DNA of 9,581 nucleotides, from the NCBI GenBank assembly GCA_031383555.1, contig JANMZR010000190.1:1-9581 (forward strand). The letters run 5' to 3'. Shown piece after piece: positions 1 to 6,884 of this stretch. Positions within the stretch are counted from its first letter, which is position 1. Each line of letters starts with the position of its first letter. Source of the stretch: JANMZR01 sp031383555. Lineage in GTDB: Bacteria > Bacteroidota > Bacteroidia > Cytophagales > Spirosomataceae. A program made the position numbers and the translations under genes. The notes under the pieces are model-generated. The model ran no database searches. It had not been told where the DNA came from and worked only from the letters and a program-made list of their open reading frames with translations.

Positions 1-29
1 GTATTTTACTTCGTTTGTAAACATAATTT

Positions 30-1049
30 TTATTTCAAATTTGTAAATATTGAAAACTGTGTAAGCCCACGTGTTGGATGAAACCCTTGGCTACCGACAC
101 TAAAATTTAATTTTTTAGTTTTCATTAAAAATCCTGTAGAAAATCCCGCCAATGTAAATTGATTTTCAAGTTTTAACTCCTGCCTTAATAGGTGGTTATA
201 TCCAAAATTTATTTGAAAATTTTCACTGATCAAGGCTTCAAATCCTATTATAACGTGACTTGCAAGTTTGTTGCCAAAGCCATTTTTTTGTTCAATTATC
301 TGATTGTTAATTATGTTTCTTTCTTTGGCTTGGTCTATCAAAATATCCCATTGATGAATATGGTGCGCAGTAATCGAAAACCGAATGGGCATTTGTTCTG
401 CTCTAAAACTTGCTCCCATTTGCACATCAAAAGGTAGAGATTGGGCGTCATTATTATTGAAATTTTTTATACGAGCACCCATATTTTTTATGACTAATCC
501 ATAGCTAATTTCCTTTTTAGGGTGTTTGAAATAGCCACCAAAATCAGCCAGCATAGCTAATGCAGAATAGGTCTCAATATTTGAGCCAACTAGCTTTAAA
601 TTAACACCAATTGATATATTGTTCACTTTTTGGGAGTGGCCAATTGTGAAGGCAAAATCACTTGCTTTGAATTGACTTGTTAAGTTGCCAGCGGCATCTG
701 CTCCTTGAAATGTGCCATAATTAAGGTATTGTAAAGCAGTGGAAATATTACCGATTTTATTTAAATATTTACCATAACTTATTGTAGATGAGTTGCTTCC
801 TGCCCAAAGGGGAACAAAATTTATTTTCAAATATTGTTTATTTTTTATTTGATTTAAAGCTGGGTTATTCAAAAATAAACTTGGGTCATCTTTTATTGCG
901 GCAATATTTTGACCACCCAAGGAGGTAGTAAAGGCATCGGATGGCATATTTAAAAATGTATAACTCGACCAACCACCAAATTGTCCATAAACAAGGGATA
1001 TTTTGAAAATAAATATTGAAAGAAAGGTTAATTTTTTGTTAAAAATCAT
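30..1049 (-). CDS. porQ: Type IX secretion system protein PorQ
   Basis: This 339-residue protein matches the PorQ family, an outer membrane beta-barrel related to PorV that works in the Bacteroidota type IX secretion system, where it helps handle substrates anchored at the cell surface. Residues 1-22 form a signal peptide (basic MIFNKK, hydrophobic core, then VYG before Q23). Family landmarks follow: FLNMPSDAFTTSLGG near residues 33-47, DDPSLFLNNPALN near 54-66, an LNYG(T)FQGAD block near 109-117, and RFSITAHHIHQWDI near residue 222 onward, which is very characteristic of PorQ. Length is normal for the family and the ORF is intact. The gene is divergent from the M42 peptidase gene, with 233 bp between them. 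No other T9SS gene is visible, which is common because these genes are scattered. The assignment rests on remembered family motifs; the alternative is another UPF0164/PorV-like barrel. Confidence 0.88.
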   Translation of the reverse strand: MIFNKKLTFLSIFIFKISLVYGQFGGWSSYTFLNMPSDAFTTSLGGQNIAAIKDDPSLFLNNPALNQIKNKQYLKINFVPLWAGSNSSTISYGKYLNKIGNISTALQYLNYGTFQGADAAGNLTSQFKASDFAFTIGHSQKVNNISIGVNLKLVGSNIETYSALAMLADFGGYFKHPKKEISYGLVIKNMGARIKNFNNNDAQSLPFDVQMGASFRAEQMPIRFSITAHHIHQWDILIDQAKERNIINNQIIEQKNGFGNKLASHVIIGFEALISENFQINFGYNHLLRQELKLENQFTLAGFSTGFLMKTKKLNFSVGSQGFHPTRGLTQFSIFTNLK

Positions 1050-1110
1050 TCAGAAATTTGCAAATTCTACTACAAATTAAACGTAATCTTGTTGAAATAA
1101 GGCATAAAAT

Positions 1111-1126
1111 CTAATTTTAAAATTAG
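1111..1126. promoter_or_regulatory. 16-bp perfect palindrome, possible operator
   Basis: CTAATTTTAAAATTAG is a perfect palindrome in the divergent porQ/M42 spacer. Its right edge coincides with the -33 position of the candidate M42 promoter described separately. The half CTAATTTTAA recurs at about 1189-1198. A dimeric regulator could bind here, but the sequence is pure A/T apart from its ends and may be chance in such AT-rich DNA. Confidence 0.3.
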
Positions 1127-1155
1127 GAAATAGATAGCATTTGGCCTTAAATTTG
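1123..1155 (+). promoter_or_regulatory. Candidate Bacteroidota promoter for the M42/isomerase unit
   Basis: TAAATTTG at 1148-1155 is an exact match to the Bacteroidota sigma-ABfr -7 box TAnnTTTG. TTAG at 1123-1126, 21 bp upstream, is a 3-of-4 match to the -33 box TTTG. Transcription would begin near 1162, giving a leader of about 120 nt before the M42 start. A second, weaker candidate (TAATTTG) lies near 1249-1255, closer to the gene. Confidence 0.35.
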
Positions 1156-1282
1156 ATTTATAAATTAGATAATCACTGCTTTTTAATCCTAATTTTAATT
1201 TTCAACTATTTTAGTTTTCTAAAAAATATTTAATAATCGGAACTGGGCTAATTTGCCCCAAATCTTAAAATAAAACATAAAA

Positions 1283-2353
1283 ATGCCAAAAAATGCTACC
1301 GAAAAATTTCTTTATGAATATCTTAATAATGCCTCACCAACTGGTTTTGAGAGTCCTGGCCAAAAAATTTGGTTAGAATATTTAAAGCCATTTATAGACG
1401 AAACTATTATCGATGTTTATGGTACAGCTGTAGGTGTAATAAATCCAGGTCAAGCTTATTCTGTCGTAATTGAGGCCCATGCCGATGAAATTAGCTGGTT
1501 TGTAAACTATATTGATGATAATGGCTATATTTTTGTGCGAAAAAACGGAGGTTCAGACCATATGATTGCGCCTTCGATGCGGGTTAATATTCATACAGAT
1601 CAAGGTGTTGTGAAAGGTGTTTTTGGCTGGCCAGCCATTCATGTGCGTGAAGCAGCCAAGGAAACAGCACCAAAAGTAACGGAGATTTTTATTGAAGTAG
1701 GTGCTGCTAATAAAAAGGAGGTGGAGGAAATGGGTATTCACGTAGGAACTGTAATTACTTTTGAAGACGGCCTCATTGAAATGAACAATCGCTTTTGGGT
1801 TGGCCGTGCACTTGATAACAGAATGGGCGGCTACATGATAGCTGAAGTGGCTCGACGATTGAAAGAAAATAAAGTAAAATTGCCATTTACTTTATATATT
1901 GTAAATGCCGTTCAGGAGGAAATTGGCCTTCGTGGTGCCGAAATGATAGTGAGAAGATTGAAGCCGAATTTAGCAATAATCACGGATGTAACCCATGATA
2001 CCCAAAGCCCAATGTATAACAAAAAGGAGCAGGGCGACCTCAAATGCGGTGGTGGACCTGTAATTTGCTATGGGCCAGCGGTTCAAAACAATGTGCGAGA
2101 TATGATTATTGGGGTAGCCAAAGCTAAAGAAATTCCTTTCCAACGTCAAGCGGTTTCGAGAAGTACTGGTACTGATACCGATTCATTTGCCTATGCCACT
2201 GAAGGGGTGGCCTCAGCATTGATTTCCTTGCCTTTAAAATATATGCATACCACTGTAGAAACCGTTCATAAAGAAGATGTTGAGAATGTAATTAACCTAA
2301 TTTATGAAACCTTATTGGTGGTAAAAGGAAATGAGGATTTTAGGTATTTGTAG
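1283..2353 (+). CDS. M42 family metallopeptidase (TET-type aminopeptidase / glutamyl aminopeptidase-like)
   Basis: This is a cytosolic di-metal exopeptidase of family M42, whose members form large tetrahedral or dodecameric shells that trim peptides produced by the proteasome or other proteases. Every expected active-site residue is visible: H66 and D68 in AHADEI, bridging D178 in RALDNRMGG, catalytic E212 and metal-binding E213 in VQEEIGLRGA, D235 in TDVTHD, and H322 in KYMHTTVE. The substrate-side TGTDTDS block is at 295-301. Length (356 aa) is typical and no signal peptide is present. The ATG follows an A-rich leader (AAAACATAAAA), the usual Bacteroidota pattern. The next gene begins 51 bp downstream on the same strand with no terminator between, so co-transcription is likely. 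Some members were originally annotated as endoglucanases (CelM/FrvX); peptidase is the better call. Exact substrate cannot be read from sequence. Confidence 0.92.
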   Translation: MPKNATEKFLYEYLNNASPTGFESPGQKIWLEYLKPFIDETIIDVYGTAVGVINPGQAYSVVIEAHADEISWFVNYIDDNGYIFVRKNGGSDHMIAPSMRVNIHTDQGVVKGVFGWPAIHVREAAKETAPKVTEIFIEVGAANKKEVEEMGIHVGTVITFEDGLIEMNNRFWVGRALDNRMGGYMIAEVARRLKENKVKLPFTLYIVNAVQEEIGLRGAEMIVRRLKPNLAIITDVTHDTQSPMYNKKEQGDLKCGGGPVICYGPAVQNNVRDMIIGVAKAKEIPFQRQAVSRSTGTDTDSFAYATEGVASALISLPLKYMHTTVETVHKEDVENVINLIYETLLVVKGNEDFRYL

Positions 2354-2404
2354 CTGAAATTAACTATTTAAATATTAATTCAAAAAAATAAAATCTAAAC
2401 AAAA

Positions 2405-3388
2405 ATGAATTTTAACAGAAGAAATTTCATACAAAAAGCTGGATACGCTGCTGCAACTCCTTTTTTATTTTCGGAGCTAATTGCTTGCTCAACTGCCTCA
2501 AAATCAGGTGAATCTGATTCTTTGAAAGTTACTACAGCTGTTGTGGAACCAGGCCTAAATATATTTGGTATACAACTTTGGACCGTAAAAGAAGACATGG
2601 CTAAAGATGCTAAAGCTACATTGAAAGCAATGGCTAGCTATGGTTATAAACAAATTGAAAGCTGTGATACTGGTAAAGGAATATTTTGGGGAATGACTGC
2701 TGCTGATTTCAAAAAATATATAGACGATTTGGGTATAAGTATGGTTAGCAGCCATTGCAGTTCAGATTTTACAACTAAACCTGAAAAGGCCGATGAATTT
2801 AAGAAACTGGCCGATGAGGCTGCCTTAGTAGGCTTAAAATATTTACTAAATCCTTTTCCAGGTGAAGATGTAAAAACTACTGACGATTTCAAGAAAATAG
2901 CGGAAGGACTCAATCGCCAAGGTGAAATTACAAAGGCAGCTGGCTTGCGTACAGGTTATCATAATCACCATTATGAGTTTTTACCATTGGCTGATAAAGG
3001 AATAGGGGAGGAGATTCTTTTAGCCAATACTAATCCTGATTTGGTAGATTTTGAGATGGACTTATACTGGGTTGTAAAAGCTGGACAAGACCCTGAGGAA
3101 TGGCTTAAAAAATACTCAAATCGATTTAAACTAGTTCATGTTAAAGACTTATATTCAGCTGAGAAAATCGCAGAAATTGAAGCCAAAGAAAAGCAAAATG
3201 GCTTTTGGCCTGTTGGTGGATCAACTGAACTAGGTAAAGGCCGCATCAATTTTCCTCAAATATTAAAAACTGCCAAAGAAAATGGTGTTGAAACTTTCAT
3301 TGTTGAGCAAGAGCGTTTTGATAATTCAACCCCTTTGAATTCAGCCAAATTAGATGCGGAATATATGAAGGCTTTTAAATTTGTATGA
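2405..3388 (+). CDS. Tat-exported lipoprotein, sugar phosphate isomerase/epimerase family (AP endonuclease 2-like TIM barrel)
   Basis: The N-terminus carries a twin-arginine motif (NRRNFIQKAG, R5-R6), a short hydrophobic stretch and a lipobox LIAC with C28, so the protein is probably exported folded and lipidated. After a Ser/Thr-rich linker (about 29-50) comes a TIM barrel of the Xyl-isomerase-like/IolE family from FGIQLWTVK (54-62) to the end. Candidate metal and substrate residues visible are H186/H188 and E191 in YHNHHYEF, D219 in FEMDLYW, H245 and D248 in HVKDL, E275 in ELGKGRINF, and E301 in IVEQE. Members of this family isomerise or epimerise sugars, or act in 3-keto-glycoside metabolism; the substrate here is unknown. 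Length 327 aa is normal. It lies 51 bp behind the M42 gene, likely in one unit, and ends before a strong bidirectional terminator. The fold call is firm, the reaction is not. Confidence 0.85.
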   Translation: MNFNRRNFIQKAGYAAATPFLFSELIACSTASKSGESDSLKVTTAVVEPGLNIFGIQLWTVKEDMAKDAKATLKAMASYGYKQIESCDTGKGIFWGMTAADFKKYIDDLGISMVSSHCSSDFTTKPEKADEFKKLADEAALVGLKYLLNPFPGEDVKTTDDFKKIAEGLNRQGEITKAAGLRTGYHNHHYEFLPLADKGIGEEILLANTNPDLVDFEMDLYWVVKAGQDPEEWLKKYSNRFKLVHVKDLYSAEKIAEIEAKEKQNGFWPVGGSTELGKGRINFPQILKTAKENGVETFIVEQERFDNSTPLNSAKLDAEYMKAFKFV

Positions 3389-3400
3389 GATGAGTAGGCC

Positions 3401-3421
3401 ATTGGCAATAAGCAATGAGCA
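3401..3421 (+). repeat. Three phased 7-mer repeats, consensus ATNNGCA
   Basis: Immediately after the isomerase gene are three head-to-tail 7-mers: ATTGGCA, ATAAGCA, ATGAGCA. A weaker fourth unit (GTAGGCC) precedes them. The same units occur in inverted orientation on the other side of the terminator (3507-3527). Confidence 0.6.
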
Positions 3422-3432
3422 GATTTTTTAAA

Positions 3433-3469
3433 AACAAAAAAGCTCTGAATTTTTCAGAGCTTTTTTGTT
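3433..3469. terminator. Bidirectional intrinsic terminator between the isomerase gene and lepA
   Basis: Perfect 17-bp inverted repeat 3433-3449 / 3453-3469 with a TTT loop. The core is GCTCTGAA/TTCAGAGC, flanked by an A6 run on the left and a T6 run on the right. Read in either direction the hairpin ends in a U-tract, so it can stop both the plus-strand M42/isomerase unit and minus-strand lepA, which converge here. Confidence 0.92.
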
Positions 3470-3506
3470 AATATATCGAAGAATTATCTTAATTATTATT
3501 GTATGT

Positions 3507-3527
3507 TGCACCTTGCCAATTGCTTAT
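3507..3527 (-). repeat. Three phased 7-mer repeats, inverted copy of the ATNNGCA array
   Basis: On the plus strand the units are TGCACCT, TGCCAAT and TGCTTAT; on the minus strand they read ATAAGCA, ATTGGCA, AGGTGCA. They end 10 bp before the lepA stop codon. Together with 3401-3421 they create a 10-bp perfect inverted repeat (AATAAGCAAT at 3407-3416 against ATTGCTTATT at 3519-3528) around the terminator. Confidence 0.55.
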
Positions 3528-3536
3528 TAACTATCG

Positions 3537-5324
3537 TTAATCCAATTTCAACACGGCCATAAATGCACTTTGAGGAATCTCAACATTTCCAACTAATCTC
3601 ATTCGTTTTTTACCTTTTTTCTGCTTTTCTAATAGCTTTCTTTTTCGAGAAATATCACCACCATAACATTTAGCAGTTACATCTTTTCTTAAGGCTTTTA
3701 CAGTTTCACGAGCGATAATTTTCAAACCAATTGCTGCTTGAATGGCAATATCAAATTGTTGACGAGGCATCAATTCACGCAATTTCTCACATAATCTCCG
3801 TCCCCATTCTTGGCTTTTATTTCGGTGAACAATAGCCGAAAGTGCATCCACTTTTTCACCGTTTAGCATAACGTCCAGTTTCACCAAATCACCCTCCCGA
3901 TTCCCCAAAAACTCATAGTCTAGTGATGCATAGCCTCTTGAGATGGTTTTTAGTCGATCAAAAAAGTCAAAAACTACTTCTGAAAGCGGCATGTCAAAAA
4001 TCAATTCAACTCGGTCGGAAGTCAGATAAACTTGATTTTTCAACATGCCTCGTTTATCCATACAAAGGCTCATTATTGCTCCAGTGTAATCGGCTTTTGT
4101 AATAATTTGGGCTTTAATATAAGGTTCCTCAATATAATTTATAAAATTGGGTTCGGGCATTTCAGACGGTGCCGAAACCCATATTTCCTCCTTGTCAGTT
4201 TTTACAACTTTGAATCTTACCGATGGTACAGTTGTAATTACCGTCATGTCAAATTCACGCTCCAAACGCTCTTGCACAATCTCCATATGCAACATGCCTA
4301 GAAAGCCACAACGAAAGCCAAAGCCCAAGGCAGCTGAGGTTTCTGGCTCCCATACCAATGATGCGTCATTCAATTGCAACTTTTCCATGGCATCACGAAG
4401 GTCCTCAAACTCAGTGGTATCCACAGGATAAATTCCAGCAAATACCATGGGTTTTACTTCTTCAAAACCTTGTACAATTTCTGTTGTTGGTCGGTCACGA
4501 TGGGTTATTGTATCTCCCACTTTTACCTCTTTAGCCTCTTTTATTCCTGAGATTAGGTAGCCAACATCACCCGCCGAAATCACATCTTTAGGCTCTTGTT
4601 CAAGACGTAATGTACCAATTTCATCTGCATTATATTCCTTTCCTGTTGCAACAAACTTTACTTTATCACCTTTTTTGATAGTGCCATTTATAATTCTAAA
4701 AATAACCTCAATACCACGATAAGAGTTAAAAACTGAGTCAAAAATCAATGCCTGTAACGGTGCATTCGGATCTCCTTTTGGGGCAGGAACTCGCTCCACA
4801 ATTGCATTCATAATATCCTCAATACCAATTCCTTCTTTACCCGAAGCATGAATAATCTCATCACGATCACAGCCTAAAAGATCTACTATTTGGTCCTTTA
4901 CTTCCTCAGGCATGGCTCCTGGTAAGTCAATTTTATTTAAAACCGGTATGATGGTTAAATCATGATTGATGGCCAAATATAAATTACTAATTGTTTGAGC
5001 CTCAATACCTTGTGAAGCATCTACAATTAAAAGCGCTCCTTCACAGGCAGCAATGGATCTTGATACTTCATAAGAAAAATCGACATGACCAGGGGTATCA
5101 ATCAAATTGAAAACATACTCTTGTGTGGCTGTTTTATAATTCATTTGAATGGCATGGCTTTTTATGGTAATGCCACGTTCACGCTCCAAATCCATATCAT
5201 CAAGTAATTGAGCTTGCATTTGACGGTTCGAAACGGTATGTGTAAATTCTATCAAACGATCAGCTAATGTACTTTTTCCGTGGTCGATATGGGCAATAAT
5301 GCAAAAATTGCGTATGTTTTTCAT
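3537..5324 (-). CDS. lepA: Elongation factor 4 (ribosomal back-translocase GTPase LepA)
   Basis: LepA/EF4 is a ribosome-binding translational GTPase, implicated in back-translocation and 30S biogenesis. All GTPase motifs are present: G1 AHIDHGKST (11-19), G2 RERGITIKS (48-56), G3 DTPGHVDF (76-83), G4 NKID (130-133) and G5 SGK (161-163, where SAK is more common). The EF-G-like domains II, III and V follow, and the LepA-specific C-terminal domain closes with KKRMRLVGNVEIPQSAFMAV, the hallmark of the family. Length (595 aa) is standard and the frame is intact. The ATG follows TTTCTTA and the gene appears monocistronic: it has its own -7 box and shares a bidirectional terminator at its 3' end. 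It is divergent from the Omp85-like gene with a 204-bp spacer. Confidence 0.98.
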   Translation of the reverse strand: MKNIRNFCIIAHIDHGKSTLADRLIEFTHTVSNRQMQAQLLDDMDLERERGITIKSHAIQMNYKTATQEYVFNLIDTPGHVDFSYEVSRSIAACEGALLIVDASQGIEAQTISNLYLAINHDLTIIPVLNKIDLPGAMPEEVKDQIVDLLGCDRDEIIHASGKEGIGIEDIMNAIVERVPAPKGDPNAPLQALIFDSVFNSYRGIEVIFRIINGTIKKGDKVKFVATGKEYNADEIGTLRLEQEPKDVISAGDVGYLISGIKEAKEVKVGDTITHRDRPTTEIVQGFEEVKPMVFAGIYPVDTTEFEDLRDAMEKLQLNDASLVWEPETSAALGFGFRCGFLGMLHMEIVQERLEREFDMTVITTVPSVRFKVVKTDKEEIWVSAPSEMPEPNFINYIEEPYIKAQIITKADYTGAIMSLCMDKRGMLKNQVYLTSDRVELIFDMPLSEVVFDFFDRLKTISRGYASLDYEFLGNREGDLVKLDVMLNGEKVDALSAIVHRNKSQEWGRRLCEKLRELMPRQQFDIAIQAAIGLKIIARETVKALRKDVTAKCYGGDISRKRKLLEKQKKGKKRMRLVGNVEIPQSAFMAVLKLD

Positions 5325-5345
5325 TAAGAAATCTTATTTTAAATG

Positions 5346-5353
5346 CAAAATTA
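5346..5353 (-). promoter_or_regulatory. Candidate -7 box for lepA
   Basis: On the minus strand TAATTTTG is an exact TAnnTTTG match, 21 nt upstream of the lepA ATG. No clear -33 TTTG is seen at the right distance, so this is supported by the -7 element alone. Confidence 0.4.
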
Positions 5354-5486
5354 GCTTTTTTTAGCCTTAAATGAAAATCGATTATTTTTAAAAACAATAT
5401 TATCTTGAATTTATAAATCATTTCAATCGCCAATTTTAACCATTAAAAACAAATTGTAACGTGGTCTAAACTTTTACTCTTAATTT

Positions 5487-5494
5487 TAAGTTTG
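5487..5494 (+). promoter_or_regulatory. Candidate -7 box for the Omp85-like gene
   Basis: TAAGTTTG is an exact TAnnTTTG match 34 nt before the start codon. A good -33 element is not visible. The box overlaps the first copy of a 14-bp direct repeat (TTTGTGATTTATAT, 5491-5504), whose second copy (5541-5554) is inside the coding start. Confidence 0.38.
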
Positions 5495-5528
5495 TGATTT
5501 ATATCATTTACTGAAATTTGCAATTTAC

Positions 5529-6686
5529 ATGAAGCTAAAATTTGTGATTTATATTCAATTGTTTTTTTGTTTCACGATTTTTAGCCAAACTGAATCCTTA
5601 ATAACGAAAGGCGACTCAACTTTTCCTGAAAGAAAGAAAGAATCATTTCTAAAAAATTTAATTTCTGACAATAAAAATCCAGAACAACCTAAGTTTCTAC
5701 TATATCCAACTTTAGCTTTTTCGCCTGAAACAAGCTGGGAAATAGGCTTTTCAGCTTTAGAACTTTATTACGCCAAAAAAGATACCAATAATCGTTTAAG
5801 TGAAATACAATCATTCAATTTTTTTACTCTTAATAAACAATTTGGTTCTTGGATAGAGCATTTTTTATATTCAGATAAAGATCGTTGGTTTTTCTTAGGT
5901 AAAATAAGATTACAACGATTCCCTTTGAAGTATTATGGAATTGGTCCCACTGCAGGCAAGGAAAATGAACAGCTTGTAAACGCTAACTATATTGCAGTTA
6001 GAGAGCGGGTTTTACATAAAATTTCAAATAACTTTTTTGGTGGAATAGAATTTGATTTTCAAAAAATATTTAATGTTGAATTTGAAAAAAGCAAGTTAAA
6101 TATACCAAATCCAATTGGTTTTGATGGCTCAAAAAACTTTGGGATAGGTATAGGTTTAGTCTATGATAGCAGGCATAATGCTATGAATGTACGAAATGGA
6201 CTGTTTGCAGAACTAGCCTATTTGAATTATTCACCAAAATTAGGGTCTGACTTCAGTTTTAGCACCATTTCTACTGATGTTCGATTTTTTAAAACCGTTA
6301 TTAAGAATCAAGTTTTGGCAGCACAATTTTTTGGTCAATTTGTAAATGGTATAGCGCCTTTCAACCAATTAGCGCTTTTGGGTGGAGAAAGTTTGATGAG
6401 AGGTTATTATTATGGTCGGTACAGGGATAATAATTTAATGGCGGCCCAAATTGAATACCGTTTTTTACCTTTTCCATTTAGCAAGCGATTTGGTGCAGCT
6501 GCTTTTATATCTTCTGGTACTGTTTTTCCGAAATTTAAATCAATACAGTTTAATAATATATTGCCTTCTGCTGGTTTCGGATTAAGGTATTTAGTTTTTC
6601 CTAAAAAAGATATATTTCTACGTTTTGATGTTGGTTTTACAAAAGAAGGACCTGCTTTTTATATTTTCAATGGTGAAGCTTTTTGA
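5529..6686 (+). CDS. Omp85/BamA-TamA-like outer membrane beta-barrel without POTRA domains
   Basis: Residues 1-19 form a signal peptide ending FSQ. The mature protein is a beta-barrel of the bacterial surface antigen (D15/Omp85) type. Two family marks are clear: a YDSR strand start at 212-215 followed by a Gly turn (VRNGLF), and the conserved loop-6 motif GGESLMRGYYYGRYRDNN with R291-G292-Y293. The chain ends in a C-terminal aromatic (F385), as outer membrane barrels do. At 385 aa there is room for the barrel only; no POTRA repeats precede it. Such short members are common in Bacteroidota, often beside phosphoesterase or patatin genes, and their cargo is generally unknown; no such partner is seen here. 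The ATG used is the first after a plausible -7 box. Downstream the gene faces a minus-strand RNA gene. Confidence 0.85.
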   Translation: MKLKFVIYIQLFFCFTIFSQTESLITKGDSTFPERKKESFLKNLISDNKNPEQPKFLLYPTLAFSPETSWEIGFSALELYYAKKDTNNRLSEIQSFNFFTLNKQFGSWIEHFLYSDKDRWFFLGKIRLQRFPLKYYGIGPTAGKENEQLVNANYIAVRERVLHKISNNFFGGIEFDFQKIFNVEFEKSKLNIPNPIGFDGSKNFGIGIGLVYDSRHNAMNVRNGLFAELAYLNYSPKLGSDFSFSTISTDVRFFKTVIKNQVLAAQFFGQFVNGIAPFNQLALLGGESLMRGYYYGRYRDNNLMAAQIEYRFLPFPFSKRFGAAAFISSGTVFPKFKSIQFNNILPSAGFGLRYLVFPKKDIFLRFDVGFTKEGPAFYIFNGEAF

Positions 6687-6782
6687 AAATTGATTTTAAA
6701 TAACCGGTGCAATAGTTGGAATATATATTTAACCAAAAACAATTCAGTTCTATATTTGTGTTAGATTTTGCTTTAGAAACAA

Positions 6783-6811
6783 ACAAACCGTTGCTAGAGG
6801 CATCGGTTTGT
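6783..6811. terminator. Hairpin downstream of the Omp85-like gene
   Basis: Arms ACAAACCG (6783-6790) and CGGTTTGT (6804-6811) pair perfectly. After a T-T mismatch, TGC/GCA adds three pairs, leaving a TAGAG loop. The stem is strong for this AT-rich DNA but is not followed by a U-tract on either strand, so it may be a transcript-end protecting hairpin or another RNA structure rather than a classic intrinsic terminator. Confidence 0.4.
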
Positions 6812-6852
6812 AAGAATTACACTTCATCAACAAACTAAAAACCAAATATTGT

Positions 6853-6871
6853 TTAAAAGCTGAGCTTTTAA
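6853..6871 (-). terminator. Hairpin terminator candidate for the tRNA-like RNA
   Basis: On the minus strand TTAAAAGC and GCTTTTAA form an 8-bp stem around a TCA loop, starting 14 nt after the end of the tRNA-like gene. The descending arm supplies a short U-run (GCUUUUAA). It is weak but correctly placed to end the minus-strand transcript before it meets the convergent Omp85-like gene. Confidence 0.45.
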
Positions 6872-6884
6872 CAAATATAAGGAG

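Noticed and set aside
4032..4431. Plus-strand frames inside lepA
   Set aside because: They are antisense shadows of a highly conserved gene, with Cys/His-rich and otherwise odd composition and no upstream signals.
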